Below are positions 45,575 to 57,700 of a DNA stretch of 64,000 nt, piece after piece. The notes under the pieces are model-generated. The model did not search any database and was not told the origin of the DNA. It saw only the letters and a program-made list of their open reading frames with translations. The position numbers and the translations under genes are program-made. Position 1 is the stretch's first letter. Each line of letters begins with the position of its first letter. Location: the NCBI GenBank assembly GCA_025267735.1, contig CM046307.1:50511395-50575394 (forward strand), in the 5' to 3' direction. The stretch comes from Mactra quadrangularis. Lineage: Eukaryota; Mollusca; Bivalvia; Venerida; Mactridae.

Positions 45575-46011
45575 GGGGTCCACCGTGCACCCCCCTCTAG
45601 ACTTTTTGCCACCTATGCTAAATTGTTCCGTAGGGTCCACTGAATCAGAATCCGCGTTGTTCTCAAAAATAAACTCTTGCGCACTACCTGAAATGTCACA
45701 ATTTCCATGGCAACCCCTTGTTTTTTGTCAAAATTGTTGGTGTTTGTAAAATCATTAATAACTTACACAGGCATTAGGCTAGAATAATATAATTAGTGTC
45801 ATATCAAAGCTGAGGCACTGACCTTTAGAAATATATGTAACACTATCCGCTAAAATACAGTTTAATTGATGAAATTAACCGAAAAACATGAAAAAATGCT
45901 GAAAATATTGATTTTTTAATTTCATGCATATCTTTTAATTTTCAAACCCTATTTTTGAGAAATAATACATTTATTTTGTTACAAAATATTTAAGAAAGGT
46001 CTACTGTATCA

Positions 46012-47637
46012 CAGGCGCGTATCTACCATCACGCACTTTACGCACGTGCGTAACCTCAATTCCAGCAATCGAAAATCTAAATGTGCCAAAGACACTAAGA
46101 AATAGGATGCCTAACACAGGTTAAGAATTATTTGACTTGACTGTGATAACGTTACTCCAATAGAAGTCTTATGAAATGACTCATATTAAGCAGTACACAA
46201 ATTAATTTCTATGTATGTTTGTCCACTTTGAAACTTCTTTCAAAACAGAAAGATTGAAAACGGAAAACCGCATTGGTTAAGCAATGGCAATTGGTAATTG
46301 ACTTACATTCAGTAAAAGGTCTGCCTTTTTTTACAATTGGTCAAATATATTAACATGGCTTCTGCCATAAGTAAGATGTACTCCAGTACACAGGTGACTG
46401 ACTCAAATTTTCCTTATTATAGTATATACTATAATAAGGAAAATTTGAGTCAGTCACCTGTGCTCCAGTATTTACATGTTTAATATGTCACTAACATCAA
46501 GGTGTACATAATATTAAATGCATATACATGTACTTTCAAAGAATAAGAATCTAAAATTGCATTTTGACTGTTTCAACAGTATGCACTTATTCCATATCAG
46601 ATTTATTTAATCAGCAGTGTTTTATTAAGTTTTTATTTTAAATAGACCAGATTTCCAACAACATTAAACAAACATAATGTTCACGTCTTTAAGGGATTGC
46701 TGGCGTAACGGTCGATCATTACCAAAACCAATACATGAATATTTACATTATAATATGATTAGAAATGATAAATGACAAATGATAAATTTAGCAAACAAGT
46801 CCTCGATATTTACCAAAGTGATTTAGACATGTAATTTTATAAAGTAAACATTTAAATCGTAGGGCCCTCGAATTACACTCAACACAAGTTTTTACTATCT
46901 GAAACGAAGTATATCGTCGTGGTCACTTGAAAATGCCGGATCTTCAAAATTTCGATTTTTCGTTTTTTGTGTAATATCCAAAACTACATGTCTTTCCGTG
47001 TCGTTCTGTCATACTTTCATAATTATTTGCAAATTAGAAGTATGATTATTTCAAATTATTAAAAATACCGGCGTTCATTGTATAGCATTTGAGATTTGTA
47101 AAATGCTGTAACTACAATACTTGCAACTCCGGTATTTATGCAACATAAAATCAATTTCAGTCAAACACGAGTTTGAGCAGTTCCTGTATTTTATATTACA
47201 GTGTTATACGGTTTGAGCCTAGTTGAGTTTTCATATTCATTGGTATAATAATTAATTTGATGCGCGTTTTTATCTTAAACTTGTTTATTTTAAGTTAAAC
47301 ATTTAGATAGAAATATGCAATGGTCATTTGGCGGAAGAAGCAACACAAATTGAGGGTGGAACCTAGCATTTCTAAATATCAATAGCTATTCCATTCATAT
47401 TAGTTTTTTTTCCATTTGTGACTAAGGTTTTCCAGATCAATGGCAAAGGGCATTAAAAACGGGTTCAAGTCTCTTCATTTCTGAGATTTCAGCAGGTGGG
47501 TTGGTTTTTTCCCCGGGTGCTGTTTTGTAAAAACCTAGGGTAAGGTAAACCTATCCTTCCTATTCGTTGCCATACTGCCTAAAATGTGTTAAGCATGATT
47601 GGTGCGTAACCTCAAAAATGGCCTAGATACGCGCCTG
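46012..47637. mobile_element. Non-autonomous DNA transposon, 1.6 kb, 9-bp TSD
   Basis: Inverted termini CAGGCGCGTATCTA and TAGATACGCGCCTG are flanked by ACTGTATCA on both sides (46003-46011 and 47638-47646). A second, subterminal inverted block is GTGCGTAACCTCAA. No transposase frame lies inside. CAGG-type ends recall hAT or KDZ-like elements, but a 9-bp duplication is not the 8 bp of hAT. Superfamily left open. Confidence 0.75.
46389..46462. mobile_element. 74-bp perfect palindrome with 8-bp TSD
   Basis: Two 37-bp arms starting CACAGGTGACTGACTCAAAT are exact inverse complements. The direct repeat CTCCAGTA lies on each side (46381-46388 and 46463-46470). It is inserted inside the 1.6 kb transposon. 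The 8-bp duplication suggests a hAT-type MITE. Confidence 0.8.
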
Positions 47638-47646
47638 ACTGTATCA

Positions 47647-48580
47647 TATTCAAAATTATTTTTATGACAGAAGTATTATTTTTGTATGTATAAACCGTTG
47701 CCATAGCAACCGCTATTTTCAAGTAATAACTTCTATTTGGTGATTAAACTTGTTTTTTTTTGCTCAAATCTAACGATAGGATTGCAATATTGATATCAAA
47801 TGATACCCGAGACTCATGTCTTTAGTATTATTGCTGTTATTAATAAATGCAGTATCGATACCTTCATAGATATTGTTAAGAAATGTTAATCAAAGCGCTG
47901 AAAGCACCGATTTTGTTTTCGGTTTGACAGTTTTATGTCATAACGTTTGAAGACCTTGGTTATTGTGCAGTGGTGGTCTATTGAATGAAGAAATAATATA
48001 ATAAGACTAAAGAGACTCTTGTTTTTTGTTTTTGCTTTTACTGAAATAAAATTATGTTGGAATATGATTTTGTAATTTAGATTTTACGTTGTATATCATT
48101 ACTTTTTAAAAGGTTATGTGCGGCGGCTGACTTTTTAACCAACTTTCTCGGACTTGTTTCTTTAACATTTTTCGGTTTAGAATCTTATACTTACGTGTCA
48201 AATGCATAGCACTGTCAAAACCTGATACTTTTATTTACTCTATGACTGTTACAGTAAAATATTTGTATTAATAAAAGAGTAACCAAACTATATAACAATG
48301 AGTCGTAAAACCAAAATCAACATATGCTTAATATTTGTTCATTAGTTTACATCAACCAACTCGTTTAGAAAGTTTTCCTGGACCATATTTTAACAAGTGT
48401 CTACCTTCCCTACCTAAGGAGCTGGTAACTTCACTACATATTGCGGATTAAAGGCCATAAGGCAATTTTTGAAGGACCATGACCATAAACTGTTACAATA
48501 TGGTTATTATCAAGTGTATTGAATGAATATCAAAAAAGGTTTTGTTTCAATCACAGGAAATTTATATTTTGTATCCTCAG
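47647..48580. other. STRA6-like upstream region
   Basis: No exon seen apart from the acceptor TTGTATCCTCAG ending at 48580, which implies an upstream non-coding exon. The promoter could not be identified. Confidence 0.35.
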
Positions 48581-48705
48581 ATATCACGGCAGACTAGAAA
48601 AGGAAGTCTCGTCTAATCAAGATGATAGAATATCAATATTGTGCAGATAATGTTTTCCAGGGGAATATCGGCACAAAATATAGACACTATTTTTTAATTC
48701 CTGCG
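48581..48705 (+). CDS. STRA6: STRA6-like exon 1 (start codon)
   Basis: 5' UTR from 48581 with an in-frame upstream stop. ATG at 48622; encodes MIEYQYCADNVFQGN through YRHYFLIPA; donor GTAAGT, phase 0. Its C-terminal end aligns with the start of the first helix in the family. Confidence 0.7.
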
Positions 48706-51700
48706 GTAAGTAATGTTTATACTAATGGGTGTCATCAAACGTGTATTACTCTGTTTAATTTATATCAAGACATTTTTTTATTCTAACATAAACCTGTTGG
48801 GGCAAGTGTTAGGCTGATGCACCGAATAATCTGGTAATTATTCTGTCACAGTCCAAGATGGAAACTTCTTATATTTGTGTTTTCGTTCTTTGTTTGTTGC
48901 ATTCTTTATATCAAACGTTTAAAAATCTAAAAACATCTCTATCTCTCTTCGTTTTTTGGCGATGTGGGGAGTATGTTCTGCTGCTGCTGTTTCTGATGCG
49001 TCTTTAGACTTATTGTTTTAAAGTATTAATCTAAAACGAATGGATTAAGACACATAATCGTAACAAGAAATATGATATAGCAACCACATTAAAGCCGGAT
49101 TTAATGCAACAAGTGCAAAGGGATATAATCCATAATAAAGCCAGGTAGAGTTTCGGTTACTTCCTAATTGTGCACATCCCACGGTATGTTATCATTGTAT
49201 GAAGTTTCATAAAGATCTGACAATAAATGACATGACTTTTTGATTTCACAGAAATTTTGTCCTTGACAAGACTAAGACACAGTTACAAAATACATTGTGC
49301 ACTCCAGCTCTTAAACGATTTAAGAATTTAAAGTTACAATTTTGAAAATCCATTCACCTTAACATTCCTGTAGTTTTGGAGCACCTCGGCTGTATTCATC
49401 AAACATTATAACTTCATTGCAGATGGATATAAATCGGTCATATTTGACAATTGGATCACTTTTAGGCCGCTGTGTCACGTACTGCATTTCTTATTTCTAT
49501 CATCTTAAAAGGAAAAGAGTCTATATTTCACGGCGTCTCAACCCCGTGATTTTGTGATGGGTAGATTTTGATAGCAATGGGCAAAAGTCACGTGATATAA
49601 AACCTTTCGATTTCTACTGCCGACATTTTATTGTTTTTTTTTTAATGCAGTCATAGTACAGCCCATTTCCGTCAAAAGTTACATAGAAAAAGCATTTTTG
49701 GGGAAAACCATATTAACAATATTTCTATCAACAGTTCAACGAACAAAAAATCATCGTTTTATATCAACACATTTCCGCAAATCCTTTCGACTCACATGAA
49801 GAGGGGTAGGTATATTTTGCGGACCAACGGACTACGGACTAGCGGACCAGTTTAGTATACGGATACAGTGTAACAAATATGCGTATCATAATGTGTGTAT
49901 AGTAGATATACAAGTATTAGCATTTCCAAAAATGCTTGAAATCGTCGGTTAGCCATGTATGTCATCTCCTTTAGTAAAGCATTCAAGCAATATATGTGTC
50001 AGAGTTTTATACCGTTGCATGTCTATTTATAGTAATTACATAAATGTAATTACATTTTATAGTCTAAGTTTCATGCTTACGCACGTTCACCGACTTTACA
50101 GCAATTACCCCTGGTCACTGGGCTACTGGTATCTATCTATCAATCTCCCTGGGGAGTCTTTTTACTCCGCTTATTAGTGCAGCCGACAAATTGGCGCAGC
50201 GGAATTATACCACCCTCGCAGGTACCCATTTACACCTGGGTGGAGTGAAGCAATCGCAGGTAAATTTCTTGCTCAAGGAAATTAGCAGTGCCCCTGGTGG
50301 GATTCGAACCTGGGACCTCTCGATCCCTAAGCGCGCGTCCCACCACTGGACCACTGCTCCTACTTATAGAATGCCTGGAGTTTACAAATTCGTCATGTTC
50401 CCTTCCCACTGCGCACGTTCAAGGGCATTTTTATGGTAGACTTTACAATTCACCTGTCCATTTGGCAAGAAACTATATTTATTGATAAGCAAACAAGATT
50501 ATTCGATTCAAGAACATGTTCTGTCCCATATTCCGACGGCTAATCGAACGTAGATTATATTTATTTACAAGAAAATATTGACGCAAAGCATCAAAACTCG
50601 CAAACAATTAATAACACGAAAGAACTGCTTAAGCCTGTGATCTCTATAAGTGAGGCATTAAAATTCTTAAAAAATGTTTATTAACCGCTAATTAAACCAA
50701 TTAAGTCTGATAGTTTAAATATAAACTCCTAATTAAATGCATAATATATCAATATATATAAAAGGATCATTATCAGTGATGGTCTGATAATCCTTCTTTG
50801 TTTATGGTGTCAGTGTCTTCGTCAGTGGTTTAGACTGTGACCAAAAAATGATCTTTACAAGCATGCTTTCTATTAATAGACCGCGAAGGCCGTCGAGTGT
50901 ACGTGTTCTAGTTTAAGCCACAGTTTAGAAGAGAAAATACAAATTTCCTGGAGAAACTCCTTACATTTACACCTAGATGAAAAGCTCGCCAGTTTTTTAT
51001 TTGTTCGAATGGATTATGTTCTCTCGTTTCCGAGTAAATTATTTCACGTGTGAAAATGTCCTTTGAACCTTACATTTCTAATTTTCTATATTTGCTGGCA
51101 TGTTATTTAAAAAAATGATTTCTATTCGAAATAGCTTGCCTTTTGTATTTAGGCGCATCTTTTCGGAATTAAGATACATGTTAAATCCTTTCATGTATCC
51201 GGCAACAAATTTCTTCCGTAACAAGTAAAGGTATGATTACTCTCCAATGCACCGGTTCGAAAGATTCACTTGTTGACTTTTTACCTCTGCTTAAATACTA
51301 CGTGCAAACTGATGTTTCTATTTTTAGGCAGAGATGCACATATTTAAATTGCATGACTGTCTCGTGATACTTTTAAAAATAAATGCAACAAATTTTCACG
51401 CCTGTAATATCAAAATGTCGAAATTCAAAGTTGTTGGACAGTTTTGCATTAGTTAAATAACGGAAAATTAACAAAAAAAGAAAGTAACCATTGTTTTTTT
51501 TAAAACGTGCATCTCTGATCTTTCACCTATAAACATAGAGCAACTTATAGATTTTGAATACAAAGTGTAGCCACGCTATATACGGCGTAATACGAGGTTG
51601 CATTCGTCATTAGTATGATGATACCATATAAGGTGTTGTTTACACGCTCAACCAATACAAATGCGTTTAAAGTTTTGCAGCTATATTGGAATTTGGTAAA

Positions 51701-54700
51701 CTTTCATTGGCCGTTTAAAGGTTCATAGTAAAGGTCAATATCATTATCGCCGGTCGTTGGACCGGCGATATAGACAATTGTCAAGATTTGAGAAATTTTT
51801 ACTCAACACCGGTTGCCTAAAGCCAATCAAAACGATGCATTTGAGGTCACATTATGAACAAATGGACGTCGAAAAGTCAAATTAGGGGTGCGTGAATGGG
51901 CTCGTCGAAGCCATGTTTTGTTGGGTTACTTGCTTGAATTAATTACCGAAAATACATAACATGTTTTATTCTTTCAAAAACACGCATTTGTTAAAAAAAA
52001 TGCAAACCTTACTTCCCTACTTCGGGGAGAATCTAAATTAATGGGTTTCCATAGGGCGCGCTAATTCTTGGTATTCTATAAAAAGACTCAGTGGTTTTAC
52101 ATATCTTTACCAGCCCCGTGTTCAGAAACTACTGTTAGCTAACGTTACGAATACGGGAGAACTCAACCCGAAGCCAACTCAACCTGTGCAATACTCAACA
52201 CTAAGTTTGGACCACTCAATCCGTTAGTATGATATTGAGTTGTCTCGGGTTGAGCTGTCAAGTGGTTAAGTTGTTCCGATTCTACCGTTACGAAATGGTC
52301 AAGGTAACTGAACACGCTGCTGGGCACGCTAACTATTGTATTCTAAAATAAATATACTTGAGACGGTATGAGACGCTAGCGCATATTGCTTGAATGTCTT
52401 TACACTAAGGAGTATACACAGCTAAACGGCGGTTCAAGCATTTTTGGAAATGCTTATACTTGTTATTCAACACGTTTTAAAGCAGCGAATGAATGTAATG
52501 TGTTCACTGAGCTGCGAGGGGAGCGTAAGGTATTACCTAGTACAAGGGCTTTACCCTAGTATACGATATATATCGAATACTGGTATATAAGGTTCTATAG
52601 ATATATCGGATCGTTTCCGTATCATCCAAAATATCGATCAATGACAATTATAAATGCTTTTGTTTAATACAAAATCCTGGCCTGCAACAGGATCTTTTAA
52701 TTTTTTTTCTTTATTTATCACTTTCCGACGTGCACTTTATCCTGTCTGTAACACTCGAGAGGGGGTTGGCTGTGTACAGAGATCAAATATTTTGTATAGC
52801 CAAATCAACATTCTACTGCTTCTGGACAGTTCGGTTTGGGCTAATCTGCGGACGAACTATCTAATATTATGACGCACCTTCACTTAAACGTCTTAAACCG
52901 GTTACGTCATGTTTTGTTCTTGGGAAGGAGCTGTTGCTGTTAAAAGGCCTCTTTTTATGTACTTTGATTTTCAATTTGCCCGGAGACCAACGATCGCCCC
53001 TTATTGTACAGGTCACTTTTGGGAACCAATAGTCACACGGATTGGTAGGGACAGATCCGCAATGTAAGGAGCACTTGACTGAACAGAAGCGATATGTCAT
53101 GTAAATAGTTTCAGTTCTGAAAGACTATGTTTTCCCTGTTGCCGATCTTTTTAAGCGTCATGCAAATATGAATTACTGGAAATAAATCCAACTGAAACCA
53201 AACATCCTGTTGGCATAAAGATGGTGTCTAGATCCAGACCATTCTTGTACCCCAAGGTTATCAAGATTCTCGATTTAACTAGTATCGAGAATCTTACTAG
53301 GCTCTGGGATCGAGAATGTAACATATGAACAGGAAAAGGTTTTATAACAAGTTACTTTTTTATTACTGAAAAACCTTAACATGACAATTCAATATAATGC
53401 TTTTTGAGTTACCGTTAGATTATACTTAATAATTCTTTTTTGTTTGCCGTGACAATCACTTGGCTGCATTTCGCAGCAATTTTTTACTTGGTTAATTTAT
53501 GATTTGGTTGACAATTGAGCATCTCCGGGCCATGCTTAAACAAAAAATAAGACTTCTTCTACGTGGGTAAGGAAGCCTTGTAGTTTGTGTTACAATGTCC
53601 CATGACGCTTATGGATGAATGGTATTGTTAATTTAAAATTTATAAGAAATAATCGAATATACTTGATTTCTCATAGGTGCTCATCACAATTGGGTTATCA
53701 TGTTTGGAAAAGAGACGGAACGTCAAACCGAACCTGTTAAAAGGGCGACCAGCTTTCGTAAGGTAATCCATATTAGCTATTCAAATTTATGAAACTTGTT
53801 TGTTTGTTTGTTGGGTTTAACGCCGTAGCAACACATTGTATAGGTCATATAACGGCGGTCAGTCAACCTACTCGCTCCTCCTGGAAAGGCTAAATCTCTG
53901 GAATTAGCTGTTAACCAACTACTAAGCGCATACTTTAGTCAGTGACTGACAACTGCCCTACATAAAAAACCATTGGTAGGTAGGAGGATGACCGTAGAAT
54001 AATTCCATGACCAAGCTTTACGAAAGTATGCCCCGTCCGGGAACCGAGTCCACGGCCCCTCGATCAGTAGACTTGCGTGCTACCAACTGAGCTATCCGGG
54101 TTATGAAACTAATCACTTTGATAAGTATGCATTTATTAAAAGATCGTGTCCTTTGAACCAGTTGGGACACGTGTGAGATTGATACACCCTGGAATACAGT
54201 AAAGAGTAAAAAAGAACAGATAAGGCGGCTTTTACAAGGTTCTTGTTTTCGTTATTTGTTAGTGGCTTAGTGGCTTTGTTGTTGTTAATTCTCCTCGATA
54301 AAAAGCATATGGAAAGGTTTCTAGCTTTAAGGAAGGGTAGGTGAGTACAAGTTATAAACAAGAGTCCAGGAAAGCTATGTTAGATGCGCTGGACGCCGTA
54401 ATACAACCGGTGTTGACTTTATATTCTAAATTTAAACTCTATATAAAATATATTTACCAGTGCAATGATAAACAATGCTACCGATGGACCAGAGTAAACT
54501 ATGCTACTCCTATCTTCCAATTACTCCTCTCACATGAGTACCTTCTGGAGATCATGAATGAGTCCTTAAGCTGGACATGGTAAATTTCTTATTATTTCAG
54601 ACCATTTAGTTTTATTGACGAACCCCGAAACAGAGTTGGTTTATTACTAGCATTCGGATCAGTGACTGGAAACATAATAAGTGTTACATTAAAGACAGTA

Positions 54701-57700
54701 GTCGATGCTGAATTTCCGATATGGGCCAAAAGTAAGTAAACTGACTAAAAAATAATTATACTAGTTACACAGAATGACAAAATAATGTATATGTATTTAC
54801 AGTAAAGCTGCTCTTTCACATAATTCACAGGAATAAAAAAGTTAATACTTTTAAATTACATGTCAGTGCCTGTAATTGTATTTAATGAATTTATCGTTAA
54901 AATTTTAGACAAACTGAACTATAGATTGCTAGTAATATAAATAAATGTCACAAACAAGGATCTTAATCATCTATACCGATACTAACAGGGTAGGATTTCG
55001 TACACGAAACCACCGTCTTTCACAGTTGTATGCTATTACGCACTAGTTTTTTCAACTCTTTATTTTGTTCTGTACGGCGACAGACTCATCTAACTAGTTT
55101 TGCTAAGAGTAGATCTCTACTACTTGCAACTTGTACTGACTATTTTTTACAAAGAGGTTTCACTGCGGCAAAAACTATTTTCTGTTTCAATGAAAACATT
55201 TGTAAACTACGTTAAATCACATTTTTTTCAGTTTTCTTGGTATACTTGTTCTGTTTAGAAGTCAGTATAATTGTTTATCCGTTATTTGCTTGTATGACAA
55301 CAAGACATAAATTGGTTGGATCTATCACAGGACTTCTATATGCTATAGGATGGTAAGTACATTATTTCATCAGGATTCAGTCTCACAGAACCTTTACCAG
55401 CAGCTTCTATGTCTACTGATAGGGTCGTGGGTCCGATTCCCGAGCTGTGCATACTTTCGTGGAGCTTGACCATAAAATAATAATGTCAACTGCAATTCTG
55501 ACCTTATCACAGATTGTAAATTATGGGGGCAGTTCTCAGGTACAAACGAAAGTATGTACATAGTAACTAGTTAACAGCTTAATCCAAAGATTTTAGCTCT
55601 CTTAGAACGGTGAGTAATTTTACTGACCGCTTTGATTTGGCAGCGATACTATAAAGAAAATTTGTTCAAAATGCTCATATACTTAAGTGAACGAAAGTTC
55701 AAAGTACCCCAATATCCACATTGTAGGAATTTTTTTTTCAACGTTTTTGTCCGATCGATGGTGGAAATTTAAGACGATACTGTCGTCTGTTTGCATAGTT
55801 TTCATGTTTCTTTATCAATGCAAAACCGGTTTTGATGGGCATGTGCTAAAAAGCGGAAAAGGGCACGTGCTTCTCATTCAAATATTCCAAGTGGTCAGTT
55901 TTGGTGAAATCATTAGGGTGTTGATATCTACAAAGAAAAATTTAGAAATGGCTCGAATGTCGCTGCAAGGAATGGTAATTGCACAGGGAATTGTCATGGT
56001 ACATCCCTTTGATTTTCAAAGATACCGTTCATATACTTAAATAATAAAGAAGCATGAAAACCATACAAGCAGACCACAACATGGTCCTATACACATATCC
56101 ATATATCGGAGTACTTAGAAGTTTTGTTAAGTATATATATAAAAGTATGAACTCAAATATCAGCACAAAATTATTACGAAAGACTGGTTTATAAAATTCA
56201 ACACCTCGTTATTACTTTGTGATGTCTCCGTTATGTGATCGAATGCCAACAAGGTATTGGAATTTGTTAAAAAAAGTTTACTTATTTATTTTGAAGTATT
56301 TTCTCGTATTTAAAATAACCATTGATTCATTTCATGTTTTTTATAGGTTTGCTTTCGAGCTGTTTTCAACGGTACAAATACTTCGATGTTACACTGCATA
56401 CACAAACCCAGAGGTGAGTTTAGTCAATTCATTTATAAATTCAAAAGATTTTTTAGGAGTTCTAACGGTTGTCATAACTAGTATGTGTAATTGAACTTAC
56501 AATACAATGGGTTAGTCCAGTTCAAATAAACGAGGGTCCATTGGTTAACCTCTCAGTTCGATCTGGAAATTTTAACTCATTTTTGTGCATGTACTCATGG
56601 ACAAAGTGAAACGTTAAGTCAGTACTATACTTCATCAATTTCGACATCTTAGAAAACAGTATAATTTAAACTTTCATTTTATCAAAGAAGTTACAAAAAA
56701 AACATTAAGGTTTTGAGAGGGTGGCCATGTCAAACTTCTAAATTTGATCGACTCTTCTGTGAATTATTATTTCCGGTAGAGAAGTGATGGGTTGTGGCAA
56801 AACAAGTCTACATCCTTCTTTATTTACGAGTGGATAAACCAGTTTTGCGCTGATATTTCGTACTACGATGTAATTAGTCATTAATTGACTGATGGCAAAT
56901 GTTTACTAATTGTATAAATGACTGCAGTTGCTGTATTCTCTAATTATTTTGTCACTGTTTGTTCCAAAATGGAAACTCGGTTGTTGCATTCGTTATTTGT
57001 TTCTGTCGCCCTTTTTATGAACAAACAAAAACCTAAAAAACATGGGAGCAGTAGTCCAGTGATAAGACGCGCGCTTATGGATCGTGAGGTCCCGGGTTCG
57101 ATCCCCACTAGGGGCATCGCTAATTTCCTTGAGCAAGAAATTAACCTACAATTGTTCCACTCCACTCAGGTGTAAATGGGAACTGTGAGGGATCGCCTGC
57201 TTGAGGGTGATTTCAGTGATCAGGAGTTATCCTACAATAGTGTAAAGTCGGCTGAACATGCATATGGAAGCAGACTTTAAACCGAACTTTAACGTTTTTA
57301 ACTTTATCCCTCTTTCCCTGATATGTTTTCAGACCCCATATTATGTCGGGCTAATTTAGTCTGCCTTAAGTTACAATTTCCAAAGAATTATATGTCTCTT
57401 TAAAACGATATAATTAATGCTTTCAAACATGAACACAATCACGTGAAAGATAGTCGAAAATGTATGAAAATGTGTTAAACCTTTGATCCATGTACTCATC
57501 TTACATTGTTATATTTCCATTTCAGATTGGTGTAAACATTGGTGCACACTTGATGATGCAAGAGCTACCAATAACCCTTTGTAACTTTTTATTAATTCCA
57601 AAATTTTGCTTGAAACTTTACAACTGTTGGAAAAAAGGAATTTATAAAACAAAGCAAAGGGTAATGTATATAATTTTATTTGGTCTTTTGGGTGGATTAA

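Noticed and set aside
55687..56040. 117-codon plus-strand frame inside STRA6-like intron 4
   Set aside because: No domain, no splice support, and the flanking exons join in phase without it.
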